NCBI GenBank assembly: GCA_007644065.1
Contig: VJWN01000017.1
Span: forward strand, 620,001-684,000
Length of the DNA: 64,000 nt
Direction: 5' to 3'
From: Margaritispora aquatica
Lineage: Eukaryota > Ascomycota > Leotiomycetes > Helotiales > Discinellaceae
This document shows, piece by piece, positions 48,734 through 58,513 of the stretch (the stretch's first letter is position 1; every line of letters begins with the position of its first letter). A program made the translations under genes and the position numbers. The notes below the pieces were generated by a model. The model saw only the letters and a program-made list of their open reading frames with translations. It ran no database searches and was not told where the DNA came from.

Positions 48734-49277
48734 GAGTCTTAGTCTTGATGAGGAGATGCACGTGTAATGTCTGGAGTAATGGTTATGGCTTGGGGAGTTT
48801 GCTTGGGATGTGTAGCAGGATCTAGCACATTTCTCGTCGGCTTTGGCAGGATGGCATGAGCTGTATGATAGATTGGGGGATGGGATGGGATGTGATACGA
48901 TACGTCTAGACATGGGATGTTTCCATTGAATTGAATGATTGTTACTATGTTCTGTTTTGTTTTTGCTTTATCGTTGTTATTGGGCACAAATCTCTAAACC
49001 CCCACTTTTCAAATCGTGCTCTCTGCATGCAAGTGTTGCTGCATTGCATATACCCAGCTCCTCATCGTTACCTCAGATTAGGGTAGGGCCTTCTTATTCA
49101 CGCCTTCAATTATCTTCTGCTTCTCTCCTTGAGCGTCAAATTCTGTTTCTCTGCATCCTCCACAAACACAATATCAGCATCAACAACAGGCAATACATAA
49201 CAGCTCAATATACAGTATACGAGTATCCACATACTCTCCTGGTCAAGCCTTTCTTGCAATAAGGACCAAACGTCACA
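48734..49277. other. Intergenic region
   Basis: This 544 bp spacer holds the 3' end of the Crh-like gene and the promoter of the CutC gene. Nothing else seen. Confidence 0.45.
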
Positions 49278-50183
49278 ATGCCCTTAGAGATCGCCTGCTT
49301 CACCCTCGAATCGGCTCTTAGAGCTGCATCATGTGGTGCCAACCGCATCGAGCTCTGCTCCAGGCCAGCCATGGGCGGCGCCACCCCCGAAATGGACGAC
49401 TTCACACAGCTTCTATCCACCATCAAATCGTCTCGACGGGACGAGTTGAATGCGTTTGAAACCAGAAACAGGGCGTCCTCAGGCGGATCTCTTACTCGAA
49501 GCGACAACGCATCTCCTCGCCACCTCCAGCCCGTCACGACCACCGACGACTGTAAATACACGTACCAAAACATCCCTATCTATGTCATGCTGCGCCCGGC
49601 GCGCAACGCCAAGTTCGACTACTCGGCCTCCGAGATCGTGGCTCTCGCCGCTGAGTGTGGGCGCTTCAACGACGCGGGCGCGAGTGGCTTCGTCTTCGGC
49701 ATCCTCACGTCGACGCAGCCGCCGCGGATCAACGTCGCCGCGTGCCAGCGGCTCGTGGATCTCGCGACCGCGTCCCGCAAGCCGTGTACCTTCCACCGGG
49801 CGTTTGACGAGCTGCCGCCCGAGACGATGCTGCAGCAGCTGGAGGTGCTGATCGCGCTGGGCTTCAAGGCCGTGCTGACGTCTGGGGGAGGCGGGAGTGC
49901 CGTCGAGGGAAAGGCGATGTTGAGGCGGTTGGTTGAGGCCGCCGGGGCGCGCATCGATGTTGTTGTTGGGGGAGGGGTGAGGAGTGGGAATTTGGCGGAG
50001 TTGAGAGGGGCTGTTTATGGGGATGGTGAGACGAGGGGTTGGTGGCATTCTAGTGCCATTCTGAGGGGGTGTCAGGAGGCTGATAGGGGTGAAATCATGG
50101 ATTTGGCGAAGTTGGTGAAGAGCTCTCGGAGGGAGGGGGCTGTCGATGTTAGTGATATTTCAGAGGCACCATTCGTTGACTAG
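49278..50183 (+). CDS. cutC: CutC family copper-homeostasis protein
   Basis: Single-exon gene for 301 residues of the CutC family (TIM barrel, associated with copper homeostasis; enzymatic role unclear). It starts MPLEIACFTLESALRAASC, then GANRIELC, the near-universal CutC opening. It continues IYVMLRPARN, GFVFGILT, CTFHRAFDELPPE, VLTSGGGGSAVEG and VVGGGVRSGNL. A ~40-residue insert after GGATPEMDDF (to about residue 95) is longer than in bacterial CutC. The C-terminal ~45 residues are extra and charged. Start ATG in CACAATG context. Confidence 0.93.
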   Translation: MPLEIACFTLESALRAASCGANRIELCSRPAMGGATPEMDDFTQLLSTIKSSRRDELNAFETRNRASSGGSLTRSDNASPRHLQPVTTTDDCKYTYQNIPIYVMLRPARNAKFDYSASEIVALAAECGRFNDAGASGFVFGILTSTQPPRINVAACQRLVDLATASRKPCTFHRAFDELPPETMLQQLEVLIALGFKAVLTSGGGGSAVEGKAMLRRLVEAAGARIDVVVGGGVRSGNLAELRGAVYGDGETRGWWHSSAILRGCQEADRGEIMDLAKLVKSSRREGAVDVSDISEAPFVD

Positions 50184-50713
50184 AGCACCAATTCGTCTGG
50201 GAGGGTAGATCAGTATTGTGTCCTGCTGAGCACCTCACTATATTCAGCGGTTGGTATTCGAGGCTACGGATGGTGGACATAGCATGGCATGGATAGAGAA
50301 GAACTTCCTGGGTAGTCTTGAGTATATAATAGCCTAGTTGGTATAAGGTAACAAGAAATGTCATACTTATCTTACTTTAATAATCAGACGATTAGACGAT
50401 CAGACAATCAGCAACGGTGAGTTTTACCATACTCGTTTTGAAAGTGTTTTCAACTAACTTATGCTTATGCTTATGATTATGTAGTACTTACTTCCTTCCT
50501 TACCTACCTACCTACCTACCTACCTACCTACAAGAGGGAAAGGCAGTGGCAAATCAACCAACCCCCCTCCCCCCCCAAAAAAACACACACACACACCAGG
50601 GTCTTTTGATTGAAAATGCATTTTTTTTCAATAACAACACGGGTTAAAAAAGAACCCCCTCCCCCGTTCTGTTCTTCACCACCATACAGTGTTGTTAGAT
50701 TCGCTTGTTCAAA

Positions 50714-50790
50714 AGTCTGAAGTCTGAAATTTGAGGTCTGAAATCTGAAGTCTGAAATCTGAAGTCTGAAATCTGAAGTCTGAAATCTGA
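50714..50790 (+). repeat. Heptanucleotide minisatellite (TGAARTC)n
   Basis: About eleven units alternate TGAAGTC and TGAAATC, with one TGAGGTC. Inverted single or few copies occur at 51378-51415, 51521 and 51601. Confidence 0.9.
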
Positions 50791-51449
50791 ACCCAAGTTT
50801 GAGCTCAAGTCTAAATCTAAGTCTGGCCTCAAATCTCCTAAGGAGAGAACTTTATATTTCATAGTAATAGTAATAGTAACAGTAACAGTAACTTACTAGG
50901 GTTCAGATTTTAGTTGGACCTGCGGAACTGGAGATATTGGATATTGGATCTCGGGTTGTTGGGAAAGATAGGTAGGTGGGTGGGTAGGTAGGTAGCTTGG
51001 CTTGGCTTGGCTTTGCTTTGTTCAATTTTTGAAAGAGGGGGGGTTATTGTGTGTGTGTGTGTGTGTGTGTGTGTTGGTGTAAGGTTTACTTATTGACTTG
51101 AGTATTGAGTATTGAGTTGGAGATGTGGATGTATATCGTGCGGGGAGAAAAGGAAATTGAGGTTTGATATCGTGGTTGTGGTTGTAGTTGTGGTGGTATG
51201 AGGGTGAGGGTGAGTGTAAGTAGTAGTGTAAGGTTATGTTCTATCTTCCGAGGTAGGAGTTGCCTGTTGAATGGAAGTGAGAGTTGGAGTGTGAGTGAGT
51301 GTGGGTGTGAGTACGTATGAGTCGGAAACCTAGCTCACTAAGATAAAGAGGTTTTGGTGGTAAAGGAATGGGGGGTTCAGACTTTAGATTTCAGACTTCG
51401 GACTTTAGACTTCGGAATAGCTGGTGAGAAAGATGCGTTCGTCTTGTTC

Positions 51450-51466
51450 TTGTCCGAGTCGGACAA
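51450..51466. repeat. 17-bp perfect palindrome TTGTCCGAGTCGGACAA
   Basis: 8-bp arms around one base. It contains CCG-N3-CGG, the kind of spaced triplet bound by Zn2Cys6 regulators. A related half (GAGTCGGAC) recurs at 51475. Confidence 0.6.
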
Positions 51467-51646
51467 TAAGGTAACGAGTCGGACGGCCTATTCTTTCGCG
51501 CGAGAGCCTCGCCTATTTCACAAGTCTGAAGTCTCTAAAGGCATACGGAAAGGGCGTACGTCCAATTGACGAGATGGGACCACCGTATGCTGCTGTTTAT
51601 AGACTTCAGACTTGTAGAAAGAAAAAATGCGAGGAGTTGTAAGAAA

Positions 51647-51663
51647 GCCTTTCTTAGAAAGGC
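51647..51663 (+). repeat. Short hairpin GCCTTTC-TTA-GAAAGGC
   Basis: Perfect 7-bp stem with 3-nt loop in repeat-rich intergenic DNA. It is not followed by an obvious T-run. Confidence 0.5.
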
Positions 51664-52744
51664 GAGTAAGGCGCCTTTCAGTCCCTCCTCTCTCTCGTCT
51701 GAATCTAACGGTGACAGCCGCACAGTTTACTTCTGCGCACGAGATACTAGTACAGTACGTATAAAGAGCGAGCTAACGTGCAACACGAGGTCTTGACCGT
51801 GACCGTGACCGTGACCTGGCCGGGTTTCGTCTGGTCTGGTCTGGTCTGGTCTGGCCTTGGATCGAATCACGACCAGAACAAATTCCTCATTGAGCTATAC
51901 GAGCAAGTAGGTACCTGCCTATCAAACTTTAACTTTGTCACTCGTGAGCCGAAGATTCTTTTCTCCTTTCTCGTTTCAAAAATCATTCAATCAAGTCAAA
52001 GTCAAGTCAAGTCAAAGTCAAGTCAGCACTAACATTTCTTTAGGCCCGAACCTGAACGTGAACCTGAAAATCTCCCCAATTAAAAAAAAAAGCTGATGTC
52101 CCAAAAACCCATAAAGTGGAGTGTTCCAACATTCGACTTTCTCGAGACAACCGTCTACGCGGTCCAATCACCACCAACCATGACAGATGTCTCCCCAGGC
52201 CATGGATTCTGGTGGCGTATTAAGCTCCTCATTTTGCGTGCCGGAGCCGAACAGGATGAGTGCGAAATGGTACGTACCGTGTTAAATGTATTTAGCCATA
52301 AGTCACCCGCATTTATCCATCCAAGGAGAAATCGGCATTGAAGAGGTGGGTGGATGTGGATGAGGATGGTGGTCGAGCTTGGTGTTTTTTTCGTATGGCG
52401 TGTTGTTGGACACCCCTGTTCGTAAGCGATGTCATTCTTTCCTAGGACCTGGAGATGAGGGGAGCTGGGGTCAAAGATGGGACGGCAAGCGAGGGCAAGG
52501 TAGGTAGTCGGGACAGAACATCAGATGTGGGTTTTTGCTCTGCGGTTTTGTATGGGGATGTATGGTGTGTTGTGTGCGGTGCTGATGCATGGTGAGGGAA
52601 AAGAGAAAGGTATATAGAACGGTTAATGTCTCGCTTCTTTGATGTTGCTTTTGAATTTTGAAGTATAGCTGTTTTGAAGCACTTACTATAGAGACTATTG
52701 TTTACAATTATCGACAAAAACATATACAAGAAAGATAGAGCAAG

Positions 52745-54861
52745 ATGGGGCTTTTATTCAACATCTCGCTCGCGACATTCGCATGCACGGGGTAAGTTCT
52801 GTGCTTTTCATTCGATTTGATCTGATCTGATCTCTATTCGCAACCACTAAACCACTAACACGACCAACAGATCCTTCCTTTTCGGCTACGATGCCGGTGT
52901 CATGACCGATGTGATCGCCTCGGTCAATTTCCTCAACTACTTCCACACCGACGGTTCCTCGCCCATCATCGGCGCCATCAACTCGACCTTCAACGGCGGC
53001 GCCGTGTTTGGCGCCCTCCAGGGCGGCTTGACCATGGATCGCTATGGACGTAGACTCACTATCCTCATGGGCGCGATCATTTGTCTTATTGGTGCAGTAT
53101 TGCAAACTGCTGCTCAGAATCTGGCCATGATTCTCCTGGGTAGGATTTTCACGGGCTGGGCGGTGGGTTTGCTGAGTATGGCGGTGCCGGTTTATAATTC
53201 TGAGTGGTGAGTTTTCTCTTTGAGAAGGGAAGGCGGGAAAAAGAATGTGTGCTGATGAGAGGTGTTTAGTGCGGATCCAAAGATTCGAGGTCTTATTGTT
53301 GGACTTTCGCAGCAAATGATTGGTGTGGGATTCATTGTGTAAGTTGTCCTCCCCAACTTCCCTCTCCTGCCCTACAACGCCTAGCTCACCACGCCTCCCC
53401 CTCGAATCATATACTAATAGCCACAGCTCAACATGGGTCGGCTACGGCTCTGGTCTCGCGCCTCCCACCTCCGCCGTGCAATGGCGGGTTCCACTCGCTG
53501 TACAATGCATTCCCTGCGTGATCCTCGCCGTAGGAATCATGTTCTTCCCCGAGTCCCCACGACATCTCATGGAAACCGACCGCGAGGAGGAAGCTCTGCG
53601 CGTGCTCAAGAAGCTGCATTTCAACGGCTCAAACGAAGAGGAGGTCGAGGCCGAGTTCCACGAAATCAAAGTCACCATCGCGGCGGAGAAGCTGGTCACA
53701 AGACCGGGCTGGTTGATCATGTTTACAGTGCCGCAGTATAGAGAGCGTCTGATGCATGGTGTTGCCGTGCAGGTGTTTACGCAGTTTACTGGTATTAGTG
53801 AGTTTTACTGAGCTTTCTTAGTGAAGGAGATGAGTGAGGCTGTGTTTGGCTAATGTGGTTCAGATGTCATCGGTTATTATCAGACCATCATGTATGAGAC
53901 GCTTGGATTCGTTGGGCAGAAAAAGCTATTGGTGGCAGGAATTTACAACTGTGTTGGTCCATTAGCCAGTAAGTTCTTTCCCTTCTTCTTCATAATAACT
54001 GCTCCTCCCTCTCTCGGCAGTTTGACTCAACGAGTCCTCGCAACCATGCTTTGAGCAAGAAAAGTGTCCGGCGAAGCGAGGACCAAACCACCTCCATCAC
54101 TTGAGCTCCAAACAAAATCAAAAGAATCAACTAACACTGTAACCTACAGATCTGATCTTCATCATCTTCTGTATCGATCGCTGGGGTCGTCGCCAACCTC
54201 TCATTTGGGGAACCGTCGCTATCGCTATTGCATTGACATGCGAAGCCATAATCGGCAGCCAAATCGACTCCGCGCACCCACAACACGGTCTTTCCATCGG
54301 CGGTGTATTCTTTCTGTTTTGCGTGACTTGCATCTTCTCTTGTATGTCCTTCTCTCCCAAATCTCTCTCACTTAAAGTGTAAATAGCTAACCATCCTTAC
54401 CAACAGTCTCATGGGGCCCCATCTCCTGGGTCTACATGTCAGAAGTCATGCCAATGCCGATCCGCGCGCGCGGCAACGCCTTCGCAACCGGTATCGGCAA
54501 CTGGCTCGTCTCGACATTCTGGGCGCAGATCTCGCCATACGCGCTCAAGGAGCTGACGTGGAAGTTCTACTTCCTGTTCGTGGCGTGGGACTTGGTCATC
54601 ACCATCCCGGTCGTGTACTTCTTCTTCAAGGAGACGAAGCAGGTCTCGTTGGAGGATATCGATTTGCTGTTTGGGGAGCGCGCTTTGGGCAATCTGCCCG
54701 ATGATCTGCATAAGGGCCCCATTGAGGTTCCGGTCGAGCATAGGGAGAGGGAGCAGGCGGATGTGGAGAAGAGTGCGTTATCTGCGCAGGCCCATCCGGG
54801 TGAACATGTTAAGGGGGCGGAGTCTGCGGAGGAGGAGAAGCGCGTGCAGGGTACGGTGTAA
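52745..54861 (+). CDS. MFS sugar transporter (hexose/Stl1-like)
   Basis: Sugar transporter of the fungal hexose/glycerol-symporter group. A 47-nt first exon (MGLLFNISLATFACTG) is joined to SFLFGYDAGVMTDVIA, the TM1 signature. Then come MDRYGRRLTILMG in loop 2-3, GRIFTGWAVGLLSMAVPVYNSE in TM4-5, and FPESPRHLMETDREEEALR after TM6. Later come TGINVIGYYQ in TM7, DRWGRRQPLIWG in loop 8-9, RARGNAFATG in loop 10-11 and KETKQVSLEDIDLLFG after TM12. The C-terminal tail is ~50 residues and acidic. About seven short introns. Typical ~500 residues for the family. Substrate unknown. Confidence 0.91.
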
Positions 54862-55948
54862 TTGTGCTGTTTTGCAGGCGTAATGAAGTGAGGTGAGGTA
54901 GAAAGATGATAATGAGCATTTAATTAGATACCCTTTATAATACAATGGCAGTTTTAAACGTCCCTGTTTCTAGCCCAGCTATTCTCAAACGCAGTCTTTT
55001 TATCATCCCACATGACCCTCATGAAGTGCGATGTCTGGAGCCCGATTTTCATAAAGCGAAAGACTGCAATCAAGACTTCAACTTGTTACAGAGATGACTA
55101 AACGCTTAATTGTGCGAGTATAGGACCTTTGGTTAGCGAATGAAATGAGTGTCTTAACACGCGTCGAGGGAAAGTAGTGAATAATTATTCTAATCTTTCC
55201 TTGAATTTTAAAGACATTCTCGCTAGTAGGTTAAGCTGACCATTATCTAATTTATAAATGCCAAGACACACTGTGCTTGATTGAAACTAACCATGGTATG
55301 CATATTCATAGATCTCAGAGCCTCACTCAGGGTTCTGCTCGCTTAACTTCCTAACATCAAAACGTCTGGCAACACATTGGATTTTTCAGCCTGCTCAACT
55401 ACACACTCACACAAGGGAAACAAAGTGATTTTCATCGTGCATTGGAAATGACGGATGAGAGGTAGTTGTTCATCTGCTCAGTCATGTTCTTCTTACTATA
55501 CCACCTTGGAATCTTTGGGTCGGCGGCAAGCATAGCGGGGTACTGAGACACAGCTACTGCGGAACGGGCCTTGGACATCTCAGCTTCGAATCTAGATTGC
55601 TTGCGCTTTCACGAACGTCCAACTGGTGCTTGTTCTCGAAAAGAAAGAATTGTGCGGGACGGCTCGTTTCCCCACCATGCATCCCATCACATTGCATGTA
55701 CTTGCTGAGAGTCCAAGTTGGATCATCGGAGACGGCTCAGAATTCGGGGAAACTCTGGGATGGTCGATATATAAGAATGCGTTTTTGGGCTCCTGCATTG
55801 TATGAAGTTCTCGGTAGCAGCAGGACTTACTATCCATGATCTTAGCCATAACCTCATCAAATATTAGCTTCACAACCCTGGACTTATGTGAGCATCAACG
55901 TTGCTCGGAAAGTTTCCACACACAATACTAACCAAGAAAACCAGCACA
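54862..55948. other. Intergenic region containing a decayed gene
   Basis: About 570 bp of AT-rich sequence follow the MFS gene. A minus-strand gene remnant at 55432-55760 is described separately. The rest is the promoter of the secreted-protein gene at 55949. Confidence 0.4.
55432..55760 (-). pseudogene. Decayed minus-strand coding remnant (3' end of an unknown gene)
   Basis: The last ~55 codons, ending at a TGA at 55432-55434, read as a normal protein end (FEAEMSKARSAVAVSQYP, then IPRWYSKKNMTEQMNNYL). Further upstream the same protein-like text (TLSKYMQCDGMHGGETSRP, FFLFENKHQLDVRE) continues, but in another frame, so a one-base frameshift is needed near 55605. An in-frame TGA at about 55735 may replace a TGG (W). 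I do not recognise the family. An intron in place of the frameshift cannot be fully excluded. Confidence 0.4.
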
Positions 55949-56398
55949 ATGAAGCTCATTCACCCAACCCTCCTCTCTCTCATTTCCCTAGCATCAAGTT
56001 CGGCCATTCCCTCGCTGCTCGACCCAAACATCGAGATCCAGGTCCAACAAACACCAATCACCCCTCTTGACTTCAGCGGCCACTGCGTCGAGTCCGGAAC
56101 CACAAAGCGCTACCCCATCGAGATCTACAACACACTCGACACTCTCCTCGAAGCCGAGACCGATCGCGTATGGACGCGTCTAGTCGCCTGCGGCAAAACC
56201 ATGAGCATGAGCCAGTGCACGCTCATAGCAAAATGGACCCGAGGTTCTGCGTGCTCGGGGACGTGTTGGAATCAGTTTAATGGCGCGATCAAGGAGACGG
56301 CGAGGATGGGGAATGGGGCTGCGAAGTGCTGGTATGGGAATGAGGAGAATACGGCGAATGCGGCGATCTTTGAGTGGAGTGTTGTGGAGAGCGTTTGA
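55949..56398 (+). CDS. Small secreted six-cysteine protein, copy A
   Basis: Intronless gene for 149 residues, start ATG at 55949 in CACAATG context. The signal peptide is MKLIHPTLLSLISLASSSA. The mature protein has six cysteines (the first in GHC): C-x28-W-x5-C-x8-C-x11-C-x3-C-x20-C-WYG, then AIFEW. The same pattern with the same internal spacing occurs in the gene at 57514, so the two are paralogues. The gene is in no family I recognise. Size, signal peptide and Cys content fit a secreted effector- or antimicrobial-like protein; this is inference from type only. Confidence 0.8.
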   Translation: MKLIHPTLLSLISLASSSAIPSLLDPNIEIQVQQTPITPLDFSGHCVESGTTKRYPIEIYNTLDTLLEAETDRVWTRLVACGKTMSMSQCTLIAKWTRGSACSGTCWNQFNGAIKETARMGNGAAKCWYGNEENTANAAIFEWSVVESV

Positions 56399-57513
56399 CG
56401 TGGGAGAATGGGGAGGGTGAGTTGCGAGTGAGTATGGCTGAGGGGAACGATATCGTCGTCGCTACGTCTCTGATCTGTGTCTAAAAGCTAGGAAATTGCT
56501 CTGTATCATCATACTTAGTAAGTGTCAATATGGCGGGCGGGTAAATATCGTGGTTGGTGCGCGCCGAAGCGTGACTTAAAATCTAAAGTATATTTAGCAT
56601 AAAATAATGATAGGATAAACCTCAGTTTGGTTGTGCATAAAGCAAGCCCTAATCGAAACCTCGCCAGGTGTTTCGTCTCATCTCATCTCATCTCTCGCTC
56701 CAGGTTTAGGATGTCCAAGTTAGATGATCATCTAAATTGCTGTAGCTTAGGTGTAGTCCTAGGACGTGCAATAATTCTCCACAGCATCAGGATCTAGCTT
56801 CAAAAGCAAAGACGGCTTCGTCCCGATCCAAATTCGGAGCGCTATTCGACTCGTAACACAGGTACCACGATGCACAAATCCGAGAACCCCCGCCCTCGAT
56901 TACGAGGCGTATTGTGTGGTAGCTGAGGTTCTGGGGAATGGGAGTTTAAGCGAGACTTTCGAGGCTCCATTGGCTAAATTTCACTTCAACAGTGACACCG
57001 TGAGAGATTTTCACGATATTTGTCAGGTTTTGGGTTTTGTGTGCAGGAACTGAGACAATCACCTCAAGCCAGGCTGAACGGAACCTCCCATTCAGTGCTG
57101 TAAGAAAAGTGACAATACAATCGTGGTGTACTCAATACTTTCTACTTAGGCCAATACATGTATTGTGGTTAAGACATATCCTGGGTCAAACTCCCCGGCG
57201 TGAGCTCCCGCCATGCAGGCGTAAGACATATCTCTTTTTTCCAGCAGGTGAAATGCAGAGCTCAGTTGCATGCTATACTTCCATTGGGTAAACAAACTCA
57301 ATTGAGGTGATCACCGTTCCTTCGTCTCGCAGGCGGTCCTTCCTACCCAAGAAATGGCAGTGTCACCAGGTACCTGTGTGAGGCTTCCATACTGAGCAAT
57401 TGGCGAATGTGAGAAGCACAAGATGTTGAAGGCGCTTGCAAAGAAGTTTATTAGATCCGATTCCCTCTCTCAGAGACGGTGTCAATCTTTCCCCACACAT
57501 CTAAATCATCACG
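56399..57513. other. Spacer between the two six-cysteine genes
   Basis: No gene with support. A CATCT short repeat lies near 56677-56690. A 255-bp frame at 57037-57291 has no signal peptide or Cys pattern and is not a third copy. Confidence 0.45.
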
Positions 57514-58097
57514 ATGAAGCTCTCTACCATTTGCCTTGCAGTCCTTGCCGGAAGTTCCACAGCACTTGCATCAAGTGTTCGCATCAACATCAAGGTTCAA
57601 GATGACAAGAAAGTATCCGGAGTAGTTGAAACTGCCGTGCTCAACGCCCACTGTAATGTCACGGGGACAGACCAAAAAGATGCTGAAATAGATAGTATGT
57701 ATCTTTCATACTCCAGCTCTATAAACTCTGACGAATAACTGCTAACAATACCACAGTTGCCGCAGCCATATCCGAAATATTCGACACCAAAACGGAACCC
57801 TCCCCATGGGCTAGCGCAGCTCCATGCTCAAGTGACTCCAACACCACCTCATGCCTCCTGACAGCCATCTATGTCGAGCAACCCACATGTGGAGCTATGT
57901 GCCAAGGCAAAATACGCATCGAGGCACGCAGGGTAGCTAAGCAGAATAACAGCAAAGTCTTCTGTTACTATGGTGTTGACAAGGCGTCTGCATTGGCTAT
58001 CTTCGATTGGAAGGCGACGGGAAGTTTGGTGAATGGTGTTCAGAGTGTGGTGAATAAGGTTGAGGAGCACCAGGCTGTGAGTGAGGAGTTGAAGTGA
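57514..58097 (+). CDS. Small secreted six-cysteine protein, copy B
   Basis: Two exons (57514-57694 and 57757-58097) encode 173 residues. The signal peptide is MKLSTICLAVLAGSSTALAS. The mature protein shares with the gene at 55949 the spacing C-x30-W-x5-C-x8-C-x11-C-x3-C-x20-C-YYG, then AIFDW. The loops between cysteines differ almost completely in sequence. It has an extra ~20-residue C-terminal tail (VVNKVEEHQAVSEELK). The single phase-1 intron lies before IAAAIS; the copy at 55949 has none. Function unknown; secreted. Confidence 0.8.
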
Positions 58098-58513
58098 AAA
58101 GACATTATGTATTGAAGAGAGCGAGCGTTGGGAATGTAAGAACCTTTATCTATCAGATGTCACAAAGGCTGTAAAGATATCACAGTGTGCATGATATTGC
58201 CAATCTCGGAGATTCAGATGAGCTAGGAGTTCAATGAGGTGGAATATTGAAACTTTTCATTTTCGACACAAACGCGTGAAAGTTGTAAATACTACAAATG
58301 ATACCAAGTAAACCCAAGAATGCTTCAGCATATATACATAGCAGCTTTGTGGCACCGCCATCAAGGAAAAATATAAACGTGCCACTTGGCTGACCCAGAA
58401 CAAACATATCAACACAAACAGCTGTTCAACATGTACTATAATGGGCCAAGCTTCAAGATGGCTGATCAGGGACTGACACTGTCGAAGGCTGTCCGGTTCA
58501 TCACAATATCTCA
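58098..58513. other. Convergent 3' intergenic region
   Basis: A 416 bp AT-rich spacer between the 3' ends of the six-cysteine gene and the mannosyltransferase gene. Nothing else seen. Confidence 0.45.

Larger units (their letters stand above)
50184..52744. other. Repeat-dense 2.6 kb spacer
   Basis: No supported gene. Contents include (CTAC)n at 50501-50532, a heptamer array at 50714-50790, (GT)n at 51049-51074, inverted copies of the heptamer at 51378-51415, a 17-bp palindrome at 51450-51466, a hairpin at 51647-51663, (GTGACC)n at 51795-51816, (CTGGT)n at 51830-51854 and (AAGTC)n at 51990-52025. It ends at the start codon of the sugar transporter at 52745. Confidence 0.55.

Noticed and set aside
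50714..50790. Heptamer array as a CRISPR-like array
   Set aside because: Direct head-to-tail units without spacers; eukaryotic nuclear DNA.
57037..57291. Possible third member between the two six-cysteine genes
   Set aside because: No signal peptide and no match to the Cys spacing.
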